A DNA stretch of 64,000 nucleotides from CAYWVO01 sp964461835 (GTDB taxonomy: Bacteria > Zixibacteria > MSB-5A5 > WJJR01 > JAJRUJ01): NCBI GenBank assembly GCA_964461835.1, contig CAYWVO010000007.1, forward strand, positions 18,848 through 82,847, in the 5' to 3' direction. Of the stretch, positions 27,894 to 37,597 are shown piece after piece. The first letter of the stretch is position 1. The number at the start of each line of letters is the position of its first letter. The translations under genes and the position numbers were made by a program. The notes below the pieces were generated by a model that was not told the origin of the DNA, searched no databases, and was given only the letters and a program-made list of their open reading frames with translations.

Positions 27894-29030
27894 ATGGCCG
27901 TTCATTTGCTGAAGAGCACAACCCTGCTCGTTGTCTGCGTGCTGCTGGTGCAATGTGCCTCGGGCGGTGTCAAGGTTACGTTAACTCCACAGCCGTCCTC
28001 TATCGAGTGGGTCCGCCCACGCGGCAATGCTGCCGGCACCGCATATATCGCTGGCCCGGCACGTCTGCCGGATAAACTCCTCTGGGAAAAGAAAACCAGT
28101 GCCGTAGTACGCGACGAACTCACCGCCAGCCGCGGCATTATTATTGCCCCCGCACTCAACGGCCGTTTGCTCTTCTATGACGCCAACTCCGGTGATCAGC
28201 AGCATGAAGAAGAGTTCGATGGTCCACCCACGAGCGCAATCTTCACCGGAGATACCATCGCTTTTGCGATTGACGGTACTAAACCCCGGCTCTTTTTCTG
28301 GGATATCCGGCGTCAACAGGCGTATCGGGAATTGGAATACTCCCGCTCAATCGTCCCACCGGTGCGGCTCGCGGACGGCTGGCTGGTCCAAACGTATTTC
28401 GGGACACTGATCAAACTCAATCCCGCCGGCGATACCGTATGGACTCGGAACCTGAAGAGCAAGCTCCTCTCCGAACCGGCAATCCGCGCAGGTCGCATTT
28501 ATCTCGCTACCGGTGGCCGGCAGGTCTTCTGCCTCGATGCGCAGACCGGCAAGCGTCGGTGGCGACACACCTCCGCGGGTGCCCATGAGGCAGGCCTGGC
28601 AGTGGATTCCATGGCGTATGTGGGCTCGCTCGACTCCAATCTGTACGCACTCAATCAGGACACCGGTGCAATGGAATGGTTTTTTCATACCGGCGGGCAA
28701 ATCTTCACTACTCCAGCCGTTGATGGTGGTAAGGTGTACTTCGGCGCTAACGACGGATACGTCTATGCCCTGAACAAATACACTGGTCAGGAAATCTGGA
28801 AACTTCGTGCGGGGCTGGTGCATAACTCCTCTCCGGTTATCTGGGGCTCGGCGCTGATATTCGGCACGTCTGATGGACGCTTACTGTGTGTGGATAAGGC
28901 GAACGGGGAAATCCTGCGCAGTTTCGAGACTGACGGTAGTATCTACAGCCCGCCCATCATTTATACTGATAAGATTTACGTCACCGACAGCAAACGGCGG
29001 CTCTACTGTTTCGGCCCCGCCGAAAGTTGA
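27894..29030 (+). CDS. PQQ-like beta-propeller lipoprotein (BamB-like), 378 aa
   Basis: Begins MAVHLLKSTTLLVVCVLL and has a likely lipobox at VQCASG. The remainder is a chain of PQQ/BamB-type blades (TVWTRNLKSKLLSEPAIRAG, VFCLDAQTGKRRWRHTSAGA, LYALNQDTGAMEWFF, VYALNKYTGQEIWKLRAG, LLCVDKANGEILRSFETDG). No PQQ-dehydrogenase catalytic residues are expected or seen. The propeller and lipid anchor match BamB, which helps outer-membrane protein assembly. The location directly after an outer-membrane barrel protein supports such a role, but this is an inference. The start is 56 bp after the previous stop; the upstream in-frame GTG (27825) lies inside the previous gene. Confidence 0.8.
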   Translation: MAVHLLKSTTLLVVCVLLVQCASGGVKVTLTPQPSSIEWVRPRGNAAGTAYIAGPARLPDKLLWEKKTSAVVRDELTASRGIIIAPALNGRLLFYDANSGDQQHEEEFDGPPTSAIFTGDTIAFAIDGTKPRLFFWDIRRQQAYRELEYSRSIVPPVRLADGWLVQTYFGTLIKLNPAGDTVWTRNLKSKLLSEPAIRAGRIYLATGGRQVFCLDAQTGKRRWRHTSAGAHEAGLAVDSMAYVGSLDSNLYALNQDTGAMEWFFHTGGQIFTTPAVDGGKVYFGANDGYVYALNKYTGQEIWKLRAGLVHNSSPVIWGSALIFGTSDGRLLCVDKANGEILRSFETDGSIYSPPIIYTDKIYVTDSKRRLYCFGPAES

Positions 29031-29077
29031 TCCGCCGCAATGCTCGCCCTCACACCGGAACAGTCCACTGGCACCAT

Positions 29078-29114
29078 AAAAATCCCCGGGCCGAGAAACA
29101 TCATCGACCCGGGG
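29078..29114 (-). terminator. possible terminator between convergent genes
   Basis: Inverted repeat CCCCGGG (29084-29090) and CCCGGGG (29108-29114), with an A run at 29078-29082 that reads as a T run on the minus strand. It could end the minus-strand hypothetical gene and also slow the plus-strand transcript. Confidence 0.5.
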
Positions 29115-29215
29115 GGCGCAGCGGTGGGGGGGTGTGCTAATCTTCGTTGACTTCGTGTGTTCGCTTCCCGAACAATCCGTTCCCCCAACTGCCTCCTGGT
29201 ATCACCCGCGGATGA

Positions 29216-29581
29216 TTAGCCAACGGTGTCGATGCGTGCGGGCGGTGATTCCGGCGGTGGTCTCTCTTCCGGTTGTCGATCAGCCGGATTTGTTGTCTCC
29301 CTATTCTCGTCAGATTTCGTCTCTTTGGCCTTTTGATCTTCGTTGGACGTGGTGCGGCCCTCGCTTGACTCGACGCGGTCCGTTTCTTTGCCGGCGGCAG
29401 AGGATTCGGCTTGAGCTGTGTTTTTTTGCGCATCCCGCGCCATAGCCACCGAATCAAATAAATCCAGTTGATCGGGTTTTGGCACGCTCTGCTTCTCTTC
29501 GCGTTCGGCGCGGGCCTGACGGGCGGCAGTCTGCCAACGAGGCGCAAACTGATATACTGGATTGATCCCACCTACTGACAT
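29216..29581 (-). CDS. hypothetical hydrophilic protein, 121 aa
   Basis: No family recognised. The N-terminus (MSVGGINPVYQFAPRWQ) and the LDLFDSVAMARDAQK segment look ordered and the rest is a low-complexity E/K/S/T/P-rich tail that is probably disordered. The ATG has AAGGA about 9 bp upstream, and a terminator-like hairpin lies 100 bp past its stop, which support a real gene. A shifted frame (29137-29571) covers the same DNA but is richer in R/P/I of shadow type. Confidence 0.5.
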   Translation of the reverse strand: MSVGGINPVYQFAPRWQTAARQARAEREEKQSVPKPDQLDLFDSVAMARDAQKNTAQAESSAAGKETDRVESSEGRTTSNEDQKAKETKSDENRETTNPADRQPEERPPPESPPARIDTVG

Positions 29582-29960
29582 CCTGAACCTGTCCTTTTTA
29601 CCCGTTCAGTAATTCAGCAATCCGCATTCCTGATTGCCGCATCCCACCGATCCTTCCCATAACTTCCTGTCAGCGAAAAGGATACATTTCTGGAGCAGAG
29701 GAGGCAGCGGGACGCTCGATTGAGGAATTAAGGGGACACATCGGCCCACGTATGGTGCCCACCCCATATTGCCGCCCTCCTGCGAAACGACCGGCCTCTC
29801 CGGCTGACGACGGCCAACACAGGATCGAGTCGGCGTGCACCACCGAGCTCCCGGTGATCAGCAAAACCTTACGCTGCCACATTCGCTTTGTCCTTGTTCC
29901 TCCTCCAGCGAGGGGCCAATGTTACTCTCGGAAACAAACACATTTGGATTGGGGGATCAG
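29582..29960. other. gene-free stretch (379 bp)
   Basis: Divergent spacer between the minus-strand hypothetical gene and the plus-strand small secreted protein, so it should hold promoters for both. The open frame upstream of 29961 lacks a ribosome site and looks non-coding. No repeat recognised. Confidence 0.4.
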
Positions 29961-30335
29961 ATGAATGTCCGCATCATGATGTTCGTAACGTGCGTGGTCG
30001 TTTTTGCAGCGGGAAACTCACTGGCTGGACCGTTTACCTTCGAGCGGATATCCAACGAGCTTTCATTGTATCAGAATTATGATGATGACTTCATGACCCG
30101 CGGGCAGACGGTGCAAGTAGTAGCAATTAACCGGTTACAGCTCGGCTGGTGGTGGCAAATCGAATTCACCGCTGATTTCAACTACGATTACGACAAAGAA
30201 AACGACTGGGACTACTACTTGGAAGTAGGGGTACTCAAACCCTTATTTGGCGGGTTATCAGTCAATTACCAGCGAGTGGAGGGCACGTTCTTGACTACCC
30301 CGGCCAACCAGGTCGGCCTGCGCTGGACGTTCTAA
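29961..30335 (+). CDS. small secreted barrel-like protein, 124 aa
   Basis: The ATG at 29961 has GGGGGA 5 bp upstream and gives a signal peptide (MNVRIMMFVTCVVVFAAG, cleavage near SLAGP). The mature part of about 100 residues alternates polar and aromatic residues (LGWWWQIEFTADFNYDYD, then WDYYLEVGVLKPL) and ends RWTF with a terminal Phe, as outer-membrane barrels do. It is too short for a normal 8-strand barrel, so it may oligomerise or be a periplasmic beta protein. It lies 92 bp upstream of cobA-hemD on the same strand. Confidence 0.65.
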   Translation: MNVRIMMFVTCVVVFAAGNSLAGPFTFERISNELSLYQNYDDDFMTRGQTVQVVAINRLQLGWWWQIEFTADFNYDYDKENDWDYYLEVGVLKPLFGGLSVNYQRVEGTFLTTPANQVGLRWTF

Positions 30336-30427
30336 TGACCACATTTTGGCACGGGAGAGTTGGCTTCTCACGCACTTTCGTCTTATCATAAGATGGGAAG
30401 ACTGATCGACCGGAAAATGGAAGACCC

Positions 30428-31981
30428 ATGTCCTCTGACAACGAGAACGCCGTCGGCCATGTCTATTTAGTGGGCGCAGGTCCCGGCGATCCCGATTTAA
30501 TCACGGTTCGTGGCCGCGAACTACTGGACTCGTGTGACGCCGTGGTGTATGACAAATTAATTCCCCAGGAACTCGTTGTCTCCCTCAAGCCGCGTATCGA
30601 GCAGCACTACGTCGGCAAGATGCCGGGCCACCACACCGTGTCTCAGAAGAAGATTAACGAACTGCTCGTAGCTTTGGCCCAACAGGGCAAGCGGGTCGTT
30701 CGATTGAAGGGCGGCGATCCCTTTGTCTTTGGTCGCGGCGGCGAGGAAGCATCACATCTGATTGAACATGGGATCCGTTTTTCCGTTGTGCCAGGAGTGA
30801 CCGCCGGCACTGCCGGCCCCGCGTATGCCGGGATTCCCGTTACGTATCGTGGCAAAGCCAATCAAGTCATTTTCGTGACGGGGCACGAAGCACCGGATAT
30901 TGATGGCCATGCAGTACCATGGTCGTGGCTGGCCCGGATGGAATGCGCCACTCTGGTTGGCTATATGGGGGTGGGGCAATTGCCGCTGATTGTTGACACG
31001 CTCATCCAAAACGGCCTCGACCCGCAAACGCCGGCAGCCTTGGTCGAACGCGCAACCGTGGGGACGCAGTGTACCGTGTCTGCTCCGCTGGTCAACTTAC
31101 CACGCGCTGCTGAACAAAACTCAATCAAACCACCGGCGTTGTTTGTTATCGGCGATGTTGCGACCCTCACCGCAACACTCTCCTGGTTCGATAGACTACC
31201 CCTCTTCGGTCTGCGCGTCATGGTGGTTCGTCCCCCCGACCAAACTCGCCGGTTGTGCCGCCAGCTTCGGGAATTGGGAGCCGATGTACTTGCCCTGCCA
31301 ACCCTCTACTTCGCCGCCGAATTCGATCGCCGAGACTGGGCGCGGATCCATGCACGAACGCAACCCGGCGACTGGCTATACTTCGCCAGTTATAACGGTG
31401 TTCAGTATTTCTTCGAAAGCTGGTGTCGTCAAGGCTGCGATTTACGGCAACTGGCCAAATTTAAAATCGCCACAGTTGGCGCCGGTGCTCATCGGGCATT
31501 AGTTGCCCAAAGGATCACGCCCGATCTTCAGGCGTCGACACCGACTACAAGCGGGCTGGCCCGCGAACTGGCCGCCCTGCCGGATATCAGCACCAAGCGA
31601 GTGGTTCGGGTGCGCGGCACGGTCGGCAAAACTGACGTGGATGAAATCCTGCGGGCGGCAAATGCCGAGGTTATCCCCTTGGTTGTGTACCGCAGTATGC
31701 CCGCTCAATGGGGTGAGAAAGAGTATGAGAAATTTGACCAGACACGACCGGATGTGATTCTCCTTTCCAGTGGCTCGGCTGCGACAGCCCTGGCGAACCT
31801 CATTGGGGAGCAGCGGATCAACGAGATCAACCAACAAGCTAAGATCATCTCCATCGGTCCGACCACGACGCGTACCGCCGAACAGGCGGGCCTCAAAATC
31901 ACTGCGGAAGCTCATTCCCCCTCGCTGGACAGCCTCGTCGAGACGTTGGTGGAAAAATTCGGCAAAACGAGCCAATCCTAA
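30428..31981 (+). CDS. cobA-hemD: fused uroporphyrinogen-III C-methyltransferase / uroporphyrinogen-III synthase, 517 aa
   Basis: Two steps of siroheme synthesis in one polypeptide. Residues about 8-255 are the SAM-dependent methyltransferase (VGAGPGDPDLITVRG, RLKGGDPFVFGRGGEE, VVPGVTAGTAGPAYAGIPVT), which makes precorrin-2 from uroporphyrinogen III. Residues about 265-510 are the uroporphyrinogen-III synthase HemD (GLRVMVVRPPDQTRRLCRQL, then LLSSGSAATALANLIGE). SirC at 41.5 kb supplies the next step, and siroheme is the cofactor of DsrAB at 55-57 kb. Siroheme need therefore explains this gene well, though it may also serve heme synthesis through the HemD half. Confidence 0.95.
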   Translation: MSSDNENAVGHVYLVGAGPGDPDLITVRGRELLDSCDAVVYDKLIPQELVVSLKPRIEQHYVGKMPGHHTVSQKKINELLVALAQQGKRVVRLKGGDPFVFGRGGEEASHLIEHGIRFSVVPGVTAGTAGPAYAGIPVTYRGKANQVIFVTGHEAPDIDGHAVPWSWLARMECATLVGYMGVGQLPLIVDTLIQNGLDPQTPAALVERATVGTQCTVSAPLVNLPRAAEQNSIKPPALFVIGDVATLTATLSWFDRLPLFGLRVMVVRPPDQTRRLCRQLRELGADVLALPTLYFAAEFDRRDWARIHARTQPGDWLYFASYNGVQYFFESWCRQGCDLRQLAKFKIATVGAGAHRALVAQRITPDLQASTPTTSGLARELAALPDISTKRVVRVRGTVGKTDVDEILRAANAEVIPLVVYRSMPAQWGEKEYEKFDQTRPDVILLSSGSAATALANLIGEQRINEINQQAKIISIGPTTTRTAEQAGLKITAEAHSPSLDSLVETLVEKFGKTSQS

Positions 31982-32352
31982 AATTCCCGTTATCCGTTAA
32001 TTAATAATACCTTACAGGATAATTCTTCCTTCTCTTTCAGCCAAGGGGCCCGGTTCAGCATCATCCACCCGCGGGTAATATTCGTATATAATACTGCAGG
32101 GTGGAGACGCTGTCTGCAGCGATGGGAGAACGACTGTTGCGGTGAGGGGACTTATTCGTCGCAGGACAGCAGGGAAAAACATTGCGGATCAACTCTTGAC
32201 AATAGCCACCCCGTCAGTAGATTGTTATTGGGATAAGAATCCCAACCGCCTGTAAGTCCTTCCCCTCGCCGGGCTAACTGCCGACGATGGAGCGGTGTAT
32301 CGTGACGAGGGACGTAACCAGAGACACTGATCGTTTTGTGCGGCGTGCCTGT
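31982..32352. promoter_or_regulatory. gene-free region with a sigma-70-like promoter
   Basis: Spacer of about 370 bp. A good promoter candidate is TTGACA at 32196-32201 and TAGATT at 32218-32223 with 16 bp between, pointing to the DUF3857 genes. Nothing else was recognised. Confidence 0.45.
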
Positions 32353-34329
32353 ATGCGGCGTGCGACCTATCTTGGACTAATCCTCGCCTTGGTATGTCTG
32401 GCACTGCCACTTGACCTGCAAGCCGATGATACGGAGTTGACCCCAAACTGGGGTGTCATGGGTCGGCTTGAGCTGGGACGGAATTACCTCCCCGAGGACC
32501 CGGGTGCAGCCGCCTCCGTTGTGTTCGATAAGGGCGATATAATCGTCGGACCCGGCTACGATTTCGCCCTCCGCCGCCACTGCCGCCTGCAAATCTTCTC
32601 ACCCGCCGGATACAAGCATGCTACAGTAAAAATACCGTATCGTGACGGCGAGCGGGTATTCAATCTCGAAGCGCATACGCTGACTCCGGACGGTCGCCGG
32701 ATCAAAGTGCCCAAAGATCGCGTGTATAAGATCGAAAACGGCCAATGGCAATCGCTGATTTTCGCCTTTCCGGAAGTAACCGCCGGGTCCGTAGTCGAAT
32801 ATCGATACGAAATGTCCAGCCAGGATTTCTATTATCTGCGGCCCTGGGTGTTTCAAACCGATATCCCCACGGAGTTTTCCCAATTGAAAGTCCATCTGCC
32901 ACCGGGATTCGAATACGCTGCGGTCATCAACGGATACGACCACGTTGATCCGGTATCGACGGACGAGTATTATTCCGCGGAGCATGATAACACCCGGGTC
33001 CATACATATTGTTGGACCGCTCGGGATCTGCCGGCGTTGCAGCCCCTGCCGTATCTATTCAACCTGGAGGATCATCGCGTTCGCCTGGATTTCCAAATCA
33101 TCCGCTATCGGTCACAGGATATCGACCGCATATTCATTGAATCATGGGATGATCTCATTGCCCGCGTGCGCGGGTGGTATGACGATCTTACCGGCTTACC
33201 GTCCAGTGCTCGTGACGAGGCTCTCCAGGTCGCGGCGGGAATTACCGACCCGCGTTTGTACGCGGAACGGGCGTATCAGTTCTGTCGCGATTCGGTTGCG
33301 TTCGCAGTCGGGGGTAAGGCGGTTTCCGCCGAAGATTTGCGCAGTGCCGAAGAAGTTCTCCAAAACCGGCGGGGAAATGGCGTTGAAAAAAATCTGCTAT
33401 TGATCGCCTTGTTGCGATGGGCTGGATTGAATGCGGACCCCGTGTTGATTTCCACTCTGGACCACCTGCGGTTCGATCATCGCGATCACCGTCTTGACCA
33501 GTTCAACCACATCCTCGTGCGCTGGACGGGCGATGATGGTGTGTATTATCTGGATGCCGCTGATCCGGCGATCTGGTTCGGTGCCTTGCCGCCGTTATCG
33601 GCAGTCGACCGGGGAATCTGGATCGGTCGTGATGACGAGGAAGGCGGCATCGTCACGCTTCCCCCCACCGTAACCGACAACGCCGCCGAGGTCACGGCTG
33701 AGTTATGGGTCAAGGATGATGGCTCAGTTCACGGCAAGCTGACCGGTAGCCTGCATGGCTATCGCACCTGGGACTGGGCGCGAGAAAACGCTGCTATAAA
33801 CCTTACCGATTACCTGAAAACTCACTGGTGTTCTCCCGGTTGGGATATCCAGGTACAGAGCGCCAAGGCGCCGCTACGGAGTGAATCCGGATCCCTGACG
33901 TTCACCGTCGAATTCACTTGCGCGGATGCTATCACTGTCGGTGCCCACACCTTATATTTCCGGCCGACGGAGATCTTCGGCATTCAGGGGAACCCGTTTC
34001 TGAACCCGGAGCGCGAGTACCCGGTTTCTTTTGCCTATCCTTATCGTGAGCAGACCCGCACGATCTGGCATGTGCCGCAGGATTTTAAGTTCGCGGATGT
34101 ACCGTTGGGGGGCTCGGCTACGGCGGACGGGCTGGAGTTTACCAGCGTCGTATCTTCCGACGAACGTTCCCTGACCATCGAGCGTGAGCTGCGCATCAAT
34201 CAGCAGCATTTTCCGAGCACTGCGTATGGAACATTGCAACAGTTCTTTGAAAGCGTTGTTGAAATTGACCGTGGTCTGGCTGTCGGAGTCCACACCACGA
34301 CCTCGTATTCGGATCGAGGCAGCCACTAA
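32353..34329 (+). CDS. DUF3857 / transglutaminase-like secreted protein, catalytic Cys lost
   Basis: Secreted protein of about 658 residues with a signal peptide from the ATG at 32353 (MRRATYLGLILALVCLALP); the frame is open from 32287. The N-terminal half is a DUF3857 beta domain (residues about 45-240). The middle is a transglutaminase-like fold. The usual active-site segment GDCKD reads GNGVEKN here (near 33373-33393), so the nucleophilic Cys is absent, while HILVRW and YLDAAD (His, Asp) remain. It is probably a non-enzymatic binding protein. The C-terminal third is a second beta domain. It is followed 14 bp later by a homologous gene with the intact motif. Confidence 0.85.
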   Translation: MRRATYLGLILALVCLALPLDLQADDTELTPNWGVMGRLELGRNYLPEDPGAAASVVFDKGDIIVGPGYDFALRRHCRLQIFSPAGYKHATVKIPYRDGERVFNLEAHTLTPDGRRIKVPKDRVYKIENGQWQSLIFAFPEVTAGSVVEYRYEMSSQDFYYLRPWVFQTDIPTEFSQLKVHLPPGFEYAAVINGYDHVDPVSTDEYYSAEHDNTRVHTYCWTARDLPALQPLPYLFNLEDHRVRLDFQIIRYRSQDIDRIFIESWDDLIARVRGWYDDLTGLPSSARDEALQVAAGITDPRLYAERAYQFCRDSVAFAVGGKAVSAEDLRSAEEVLQNRRGNGVEKNLLLIALLRWAGLNADPVLISTLDHLRFDHRDHRLDQFNHILVRWTGDDGVYYLDAADPAIWFGALPPLSAVDRGIWIGRDDEEGGIVTLPPTVTDNAAEVTAELWVKDDGSVHGKLTGSLHGYRTWDWARENAAINLTDYLKTHWCSPGWDIQVQSAKAPLRSESGSLTFTVEFTCADAITVGAHTLYFRPTEIFGIQGNPFLNPEREYPVSFAYPYREQTRTIWHVPQDFKFADVPLGGSATADGLEFTSVVSSDERSLTIERELRINQQHFPSTAYGTLQQFFESVVEIDRGLAVGVHTTTSYSDRGSH

Positions 34330-34343
34330 TCCGGACCCCGATC

Positions 34344-36287
34344 GTGTACAGAGTATTTGCCGCTGAATGTTCATCCCGTACGTTTCCGCTCATTATCATT
34401 AGTATCCTGCTCGCTGCCTGTTGCCTGACTGCTCGGCCTGCCATTGGTCAAGAAATAGCCACCCTCCCGGCCGCGCTGTATGAATATGACCGCTGGGAAG
34501 TCGAGGTGCACCCGATTCGCGGGATCATTCTGAATATCGAGCGAAAAGTCCGGGTAAACACCCCCGAGGGGCGCAGGGTCGGGGACCTTCAACTTTGGGA
34601 GACCTTCTATCAATCCCTGGAAGAATTTCGGGCAACAGTGCGCGATACGTCCGGCGGCGAAATTTTCAGCCTGGAAAAACGTGATCTCTCCAGTAGATAC
34701 CCATTCTCGGACTATCGTCTCTATTCTGAAGATCGATTATATGAGGCCGTGCTGGATGCACCGTCCTATCCCTACGTCATCGAATATGAGTATCAGCTTG
34801 AAATCAATAACACATTTTTCTGGCCGGATTGGATACTTCCCGATCGCTTCCCGCGGCAGGAAGCTACGTACGAAGTAGCAGTTCCCCACCTGTTCGAGTA
34901 CCGTACCCGGGCAATGCTGGGCAACTTGTATGTTGATTCCAGCCGAACCTTAAAGCGGGACGTGACGACGTGGTCCATCACCGGATTTACCGGTGATCCG
35001 GCTGCCCGTCGACCATACGAAAACCAGCCGGTAATCTATGTGGCGCCGGTTGAATTCGTCATTGCGCGTGAGCGGGGCCAGACCGATACTTGGGCCCACT
35101 TGGGGCAGTGGTATGACGATCTTACTCGTAGCCGTCGCGAAATCTCTGAAGAACAAGCCCAAAAGGTCGCCAACCTCGTCGACCCGCAGGCCGATAAACG
35201 GGACATTGTTCGCTCCTTGAAGGAATACGTGTCTCGCAACTGGCGGTATGTGGCGATTGAAATTGGTATCGGCGGTTGGCGACCGCATGAAGCCGAGTCG
35301 GTGTTTCAAAGTAAGTACGGCGACTGCAAAGACCTGACTTTTCTGTGGCTCGCTATGCTTGATGTGTTTGATATCACCGGTCACCCCGCGCTGGTTCGCG
35401 CCCGTAACCCGCGACCCCTGGTGCCGGATTTCCCGAAAGACTGGTTCGATCATGTCATCGGTTGTGCGATTGTTGATTCCGACACAATTTGGGCCGATTT
35501 AACTGCTCCCCTGTATCCTGCCGGTGAATTGCCCTATCAGGTTCAAGACCGCTATGCACTGATTATCGGGAAGCAGTCCGGCACCCTGGTAAAAACACCA
35601 TCCGCAGCGCCGGAGGAAAATCTCTCACTGCGAACAATGGTCGGTGAGTTGACTCCCGCGGGAGATTTGCACTTCACGCTGCGAGCTCGGCTTTCCGGGC
35701 ATAAATTGGTCGCCCTTACCGGCGGGAGCCGCTCAGTCCCCCCGAGTCGCACTGTGGCCCAACTGTTGGGGGTGTTCGCGGGACGAATGACACTCGACAC
35801 CGCTGCAATGAATGCCGAGGATGGCTCGTTCACTGCACAAGGGACGATCAGCGAATGGGCCGAATTTACCAACGAGCGAGTAATCTTTCCTCTCGCCTTT
35901 GCCGGCTGGGCCGCCCCCCAACCACTCGTTACCCGGTCGATGCCGCCCGGTGAACTCCAGCGGCCCTATCCCTGCTTCGAAGTTGATACGATGAAAATAA
36001 TTCTCCCCGCCGGGTATCAGCAGGAATTTGCCCCGGAGAATCTGTACCTTGATGGTGAATTTGGCAGGCTCGGTTCCACCGTGTCGACTGCGGGAGATAC
36101 CCTGACCTATACGCGGGAATTCGTCTACGACTTGAAACGGGCGGAGCGCATCACGCCAATCGATAATGAGTTACTGATTGCGGCGTTGGCCTCGTTGGAG
36201 GCAGCGGATGCGGTCTTTATCCGGACGGCGCCGACCGATACCCTGCCTGGTAACGGCCAAAACACAGTACCCTGGAAAAACGACTAA
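34344..36287 (+). CDS. DUF3857 / transglutaminase domain protein, intact active site, 647 aa
   Basis: Paralogue of the previous gene. GTG start at 34344; the N-terminus (FPLIIISILLAACCLTA) is a signal peptide or a lipoprotein signal (LAAC). DUF3857 spans residues about 50-240. The transglutaminase-like core has SKYGDCKDLTFLWLAML (catalytic Cys), FDHVIG (His) and IWADLTAP (Asp), so it may be active. The C-terminal part is beta-rich. In this family the enzyme may cut or cross-link peptide bonds; the substrate is unknown. Its stop overlaps the convergent saccharopine dehydrogenase-like gene by 4 bp. Confidence 0.87.
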   Translation: MYRVFAAECSSRTFPLIIISILLAACCLTARPAIGQEIATLPAALYEYDRWEVEVHPIRGIILNIERKVRVNTPEGRRVGDLQLWETFYQSLEEFRATVRDTSGGEIFSLEKRDLSSRYPFSDYRLYSEDRLYEAVLDAPSYPYVIEYEYQLEINNTFFWPDWILPDRFPRQEATYEVAVPHLFEYRTRAMLGNLYVDSSRTLKRDVTTWSITGFTGDPAARRPYENQPVIYVAPVEFVIARERGQTDTWAHLGQWYDDLTRSRREISEEQAQKVANLVDPQADKRDIVRSLKEYVSRNWRYVAIEIGIGGWRPHEAESVFQSKYGDCKDLTFLWLAMLDVFDITGHPALVRARNPRPLVPDFPKDWFDHVIGCAIVDSDTIWADLTAPLYPAGELPYQVQDRYALIIGKQSGTLVKTPSAAPEENLSLRTMVGELTPAGDLHFTLRARLSGHKLVALTGGSRSVPPSRTVAQLLGVFAGRMTLDTAAMNAEDGSFTAQGTISEWAEFTNERVIFPLAFAGWAAPQPLVTRSMPPGELQRPYPCFEVDTMKIILPAGYQQEFAPENLYLDGEFGRLGSTVSTAGDTLTYTREFVYDLKRAERITPIDNELLIAALASLEAADAVFIRTAPTDTLPGNGQNTVPWKND

Positions 36288-37417
36288 GCCGGTAACCCGT
36301 CAATAACTATCCCACGCCGAGAAAGCTCATCGATAAAGGTTTGCGCCGGTACGCCACGTTCCTGGCCAAAGACGCCGCGTTGGGTGATCCGACCATCCGC
36401 CAGCATCCGGCAGATAATCGCCGCGGGAAAAGCGGTCATCCGTGCCATCGAGGAAATGTCGTTGGCGGTATCGTGCCGGTCAATAATCGTTAATTCCTTC
36501 CGGCTATCCTTGCCCAAAAACACAATTCGTACCAGCGTGATATCCGGCTCGTCGTGGGGCAGGGAGTGCTCCAGGAGGCGAGCGGTTAACTGCCGGGGGA
36601 TGACTTCCCCATTGGGGGCACCAACGGGTTCGGCGGAGAACAATCCCAAGTGGCGCATGGCGGCCATAATCGCACCATGGCCCGGATAGCGAATCGTCTT
36701 ATAATCCAGATCTCTCAAGCGCGTTTGATACGTTTCGGGCAACGTGGATACACCCCCCGAGGTATAAAACGCCTCGACCGTGCCGATTGGCTCAGGGAAC
36801 TTCAGCGATTCGAATGCAGTGAGCGGTTCGCACGTCTCAATGATACCGGCTCGCAACCTCCGCACCGGCTCCACATATTCATTGATCAACCCCTCGACCG
36901 AAAACAGCAGCGAATAATTTAATGGTGGTTGAGGCTGTTGGGGCAAACCGCCCACCCGAATTTTCACGGTGTCAACCCAATCCCACCGCTGCACTCCCCA
37001 TGCCACCAGCACCGCGACCATCCCTGGCGCCAATCCGCAATCCGGGATAATTGAGACTTCCGCCGCGCGAGCCTCCTCATCGAGCGCCAGCTGCTCCGCG
37101 ACCACGGAGTTATTGCCACCAAGGTCGCAGAAATGCGTACGGGTCTCGATTGCCGCCTTGGTAAAGGCAACATTAAATCCGTAGTGGACTGCCCCAAGGC
37201 AGGCATCGGCCGGTTCCATCAGTTGACGGATGTGCCTCGCAGCTGTGGCGTCAAATTCAACCGTTTTTAACCGGTCATCACCAAAACGCTGTCGCAGACC
37301 TTCGAGATTGGCCGCATTGTTGTCCGTTGCCACGACCCGTGTGGTGCCGAACTGCCGCAACAAGTCGAAGCAGGCCACCTGCCCCATCCTTCCTGCGCCC
37401 AAAACCAGATACCTCAT
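36284..37417 (-). CDS. saccharopine dehydrogenase-like oxidoreductase, 377 aa
   Basis: NAD(P)-dependent enzyme of the saccharopine/homospermidine dehydrogenase-like family. N-terminal Rossmann motif RYLVLGAGRMGQVACFDLL, then GAVHYGFNVAFTKAAIE and DCGLAPGMV, typical of lysine-epsilon oxidoreductase-like proteins. I chose the ATG at 37417 because it puts the Rossmann strand at the N-terminus and a CAGG lies about 7 bp upstream. The substrate cannot be told; lysine degradation or carboxynorspermidine synthesis are possible. The 3' end overlaps the transglutaminase gene by 4 bp in a convergent arrangement. Confidence 0.88.
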   Translation of the reverse strand: MRYLVLGAGRMGQVACFDLLRQFGTTRVVATDNNAANLEGLRQRFGDDRLKTVEFDATAARHIRQLMEPADACLGAVHYGFNVAFTKAAIETRTHFCDLGGNNSVVAEQLALDEEARAAEVSIIPDCGLAPGMVAVLVAWGVQRWDWVDTVKIRVGGLPQQPQPPLNYSLLFSVEGLINEYVEPVRRLRAGIIETCEPLTAFESLKFPEPIGTVEAFYTSGGVSTLPETYQTRLRDLDYKTIRYPGHGAIMAAMRHLGLFSAEPVGAPNGEVIPRQLTARLLEHSLPHDEPDITLVRIVFLGKDSRKELTIIDRHDTANDISSMARMTAFPAAIICRMLADGRITQRGVFGQERGVPAQTFIDELSRRGIVIDGLPA

Positions 37418-37597
37418 CACTACACCTGCATTGCCCTCGATACGCTTGTACCGGCAATCAATCACAAAATCAGGGGTATAAATCGAATTGCCCCCGACAA
37501 GTCAATGGCCGCCGAGAAAAAACTACGGCCGAATCGGGACTCGCACTTGGTTGTCTTTGCCCTTTTGCCGAAATGCGTGCTTCCGTATATTCGGGCA

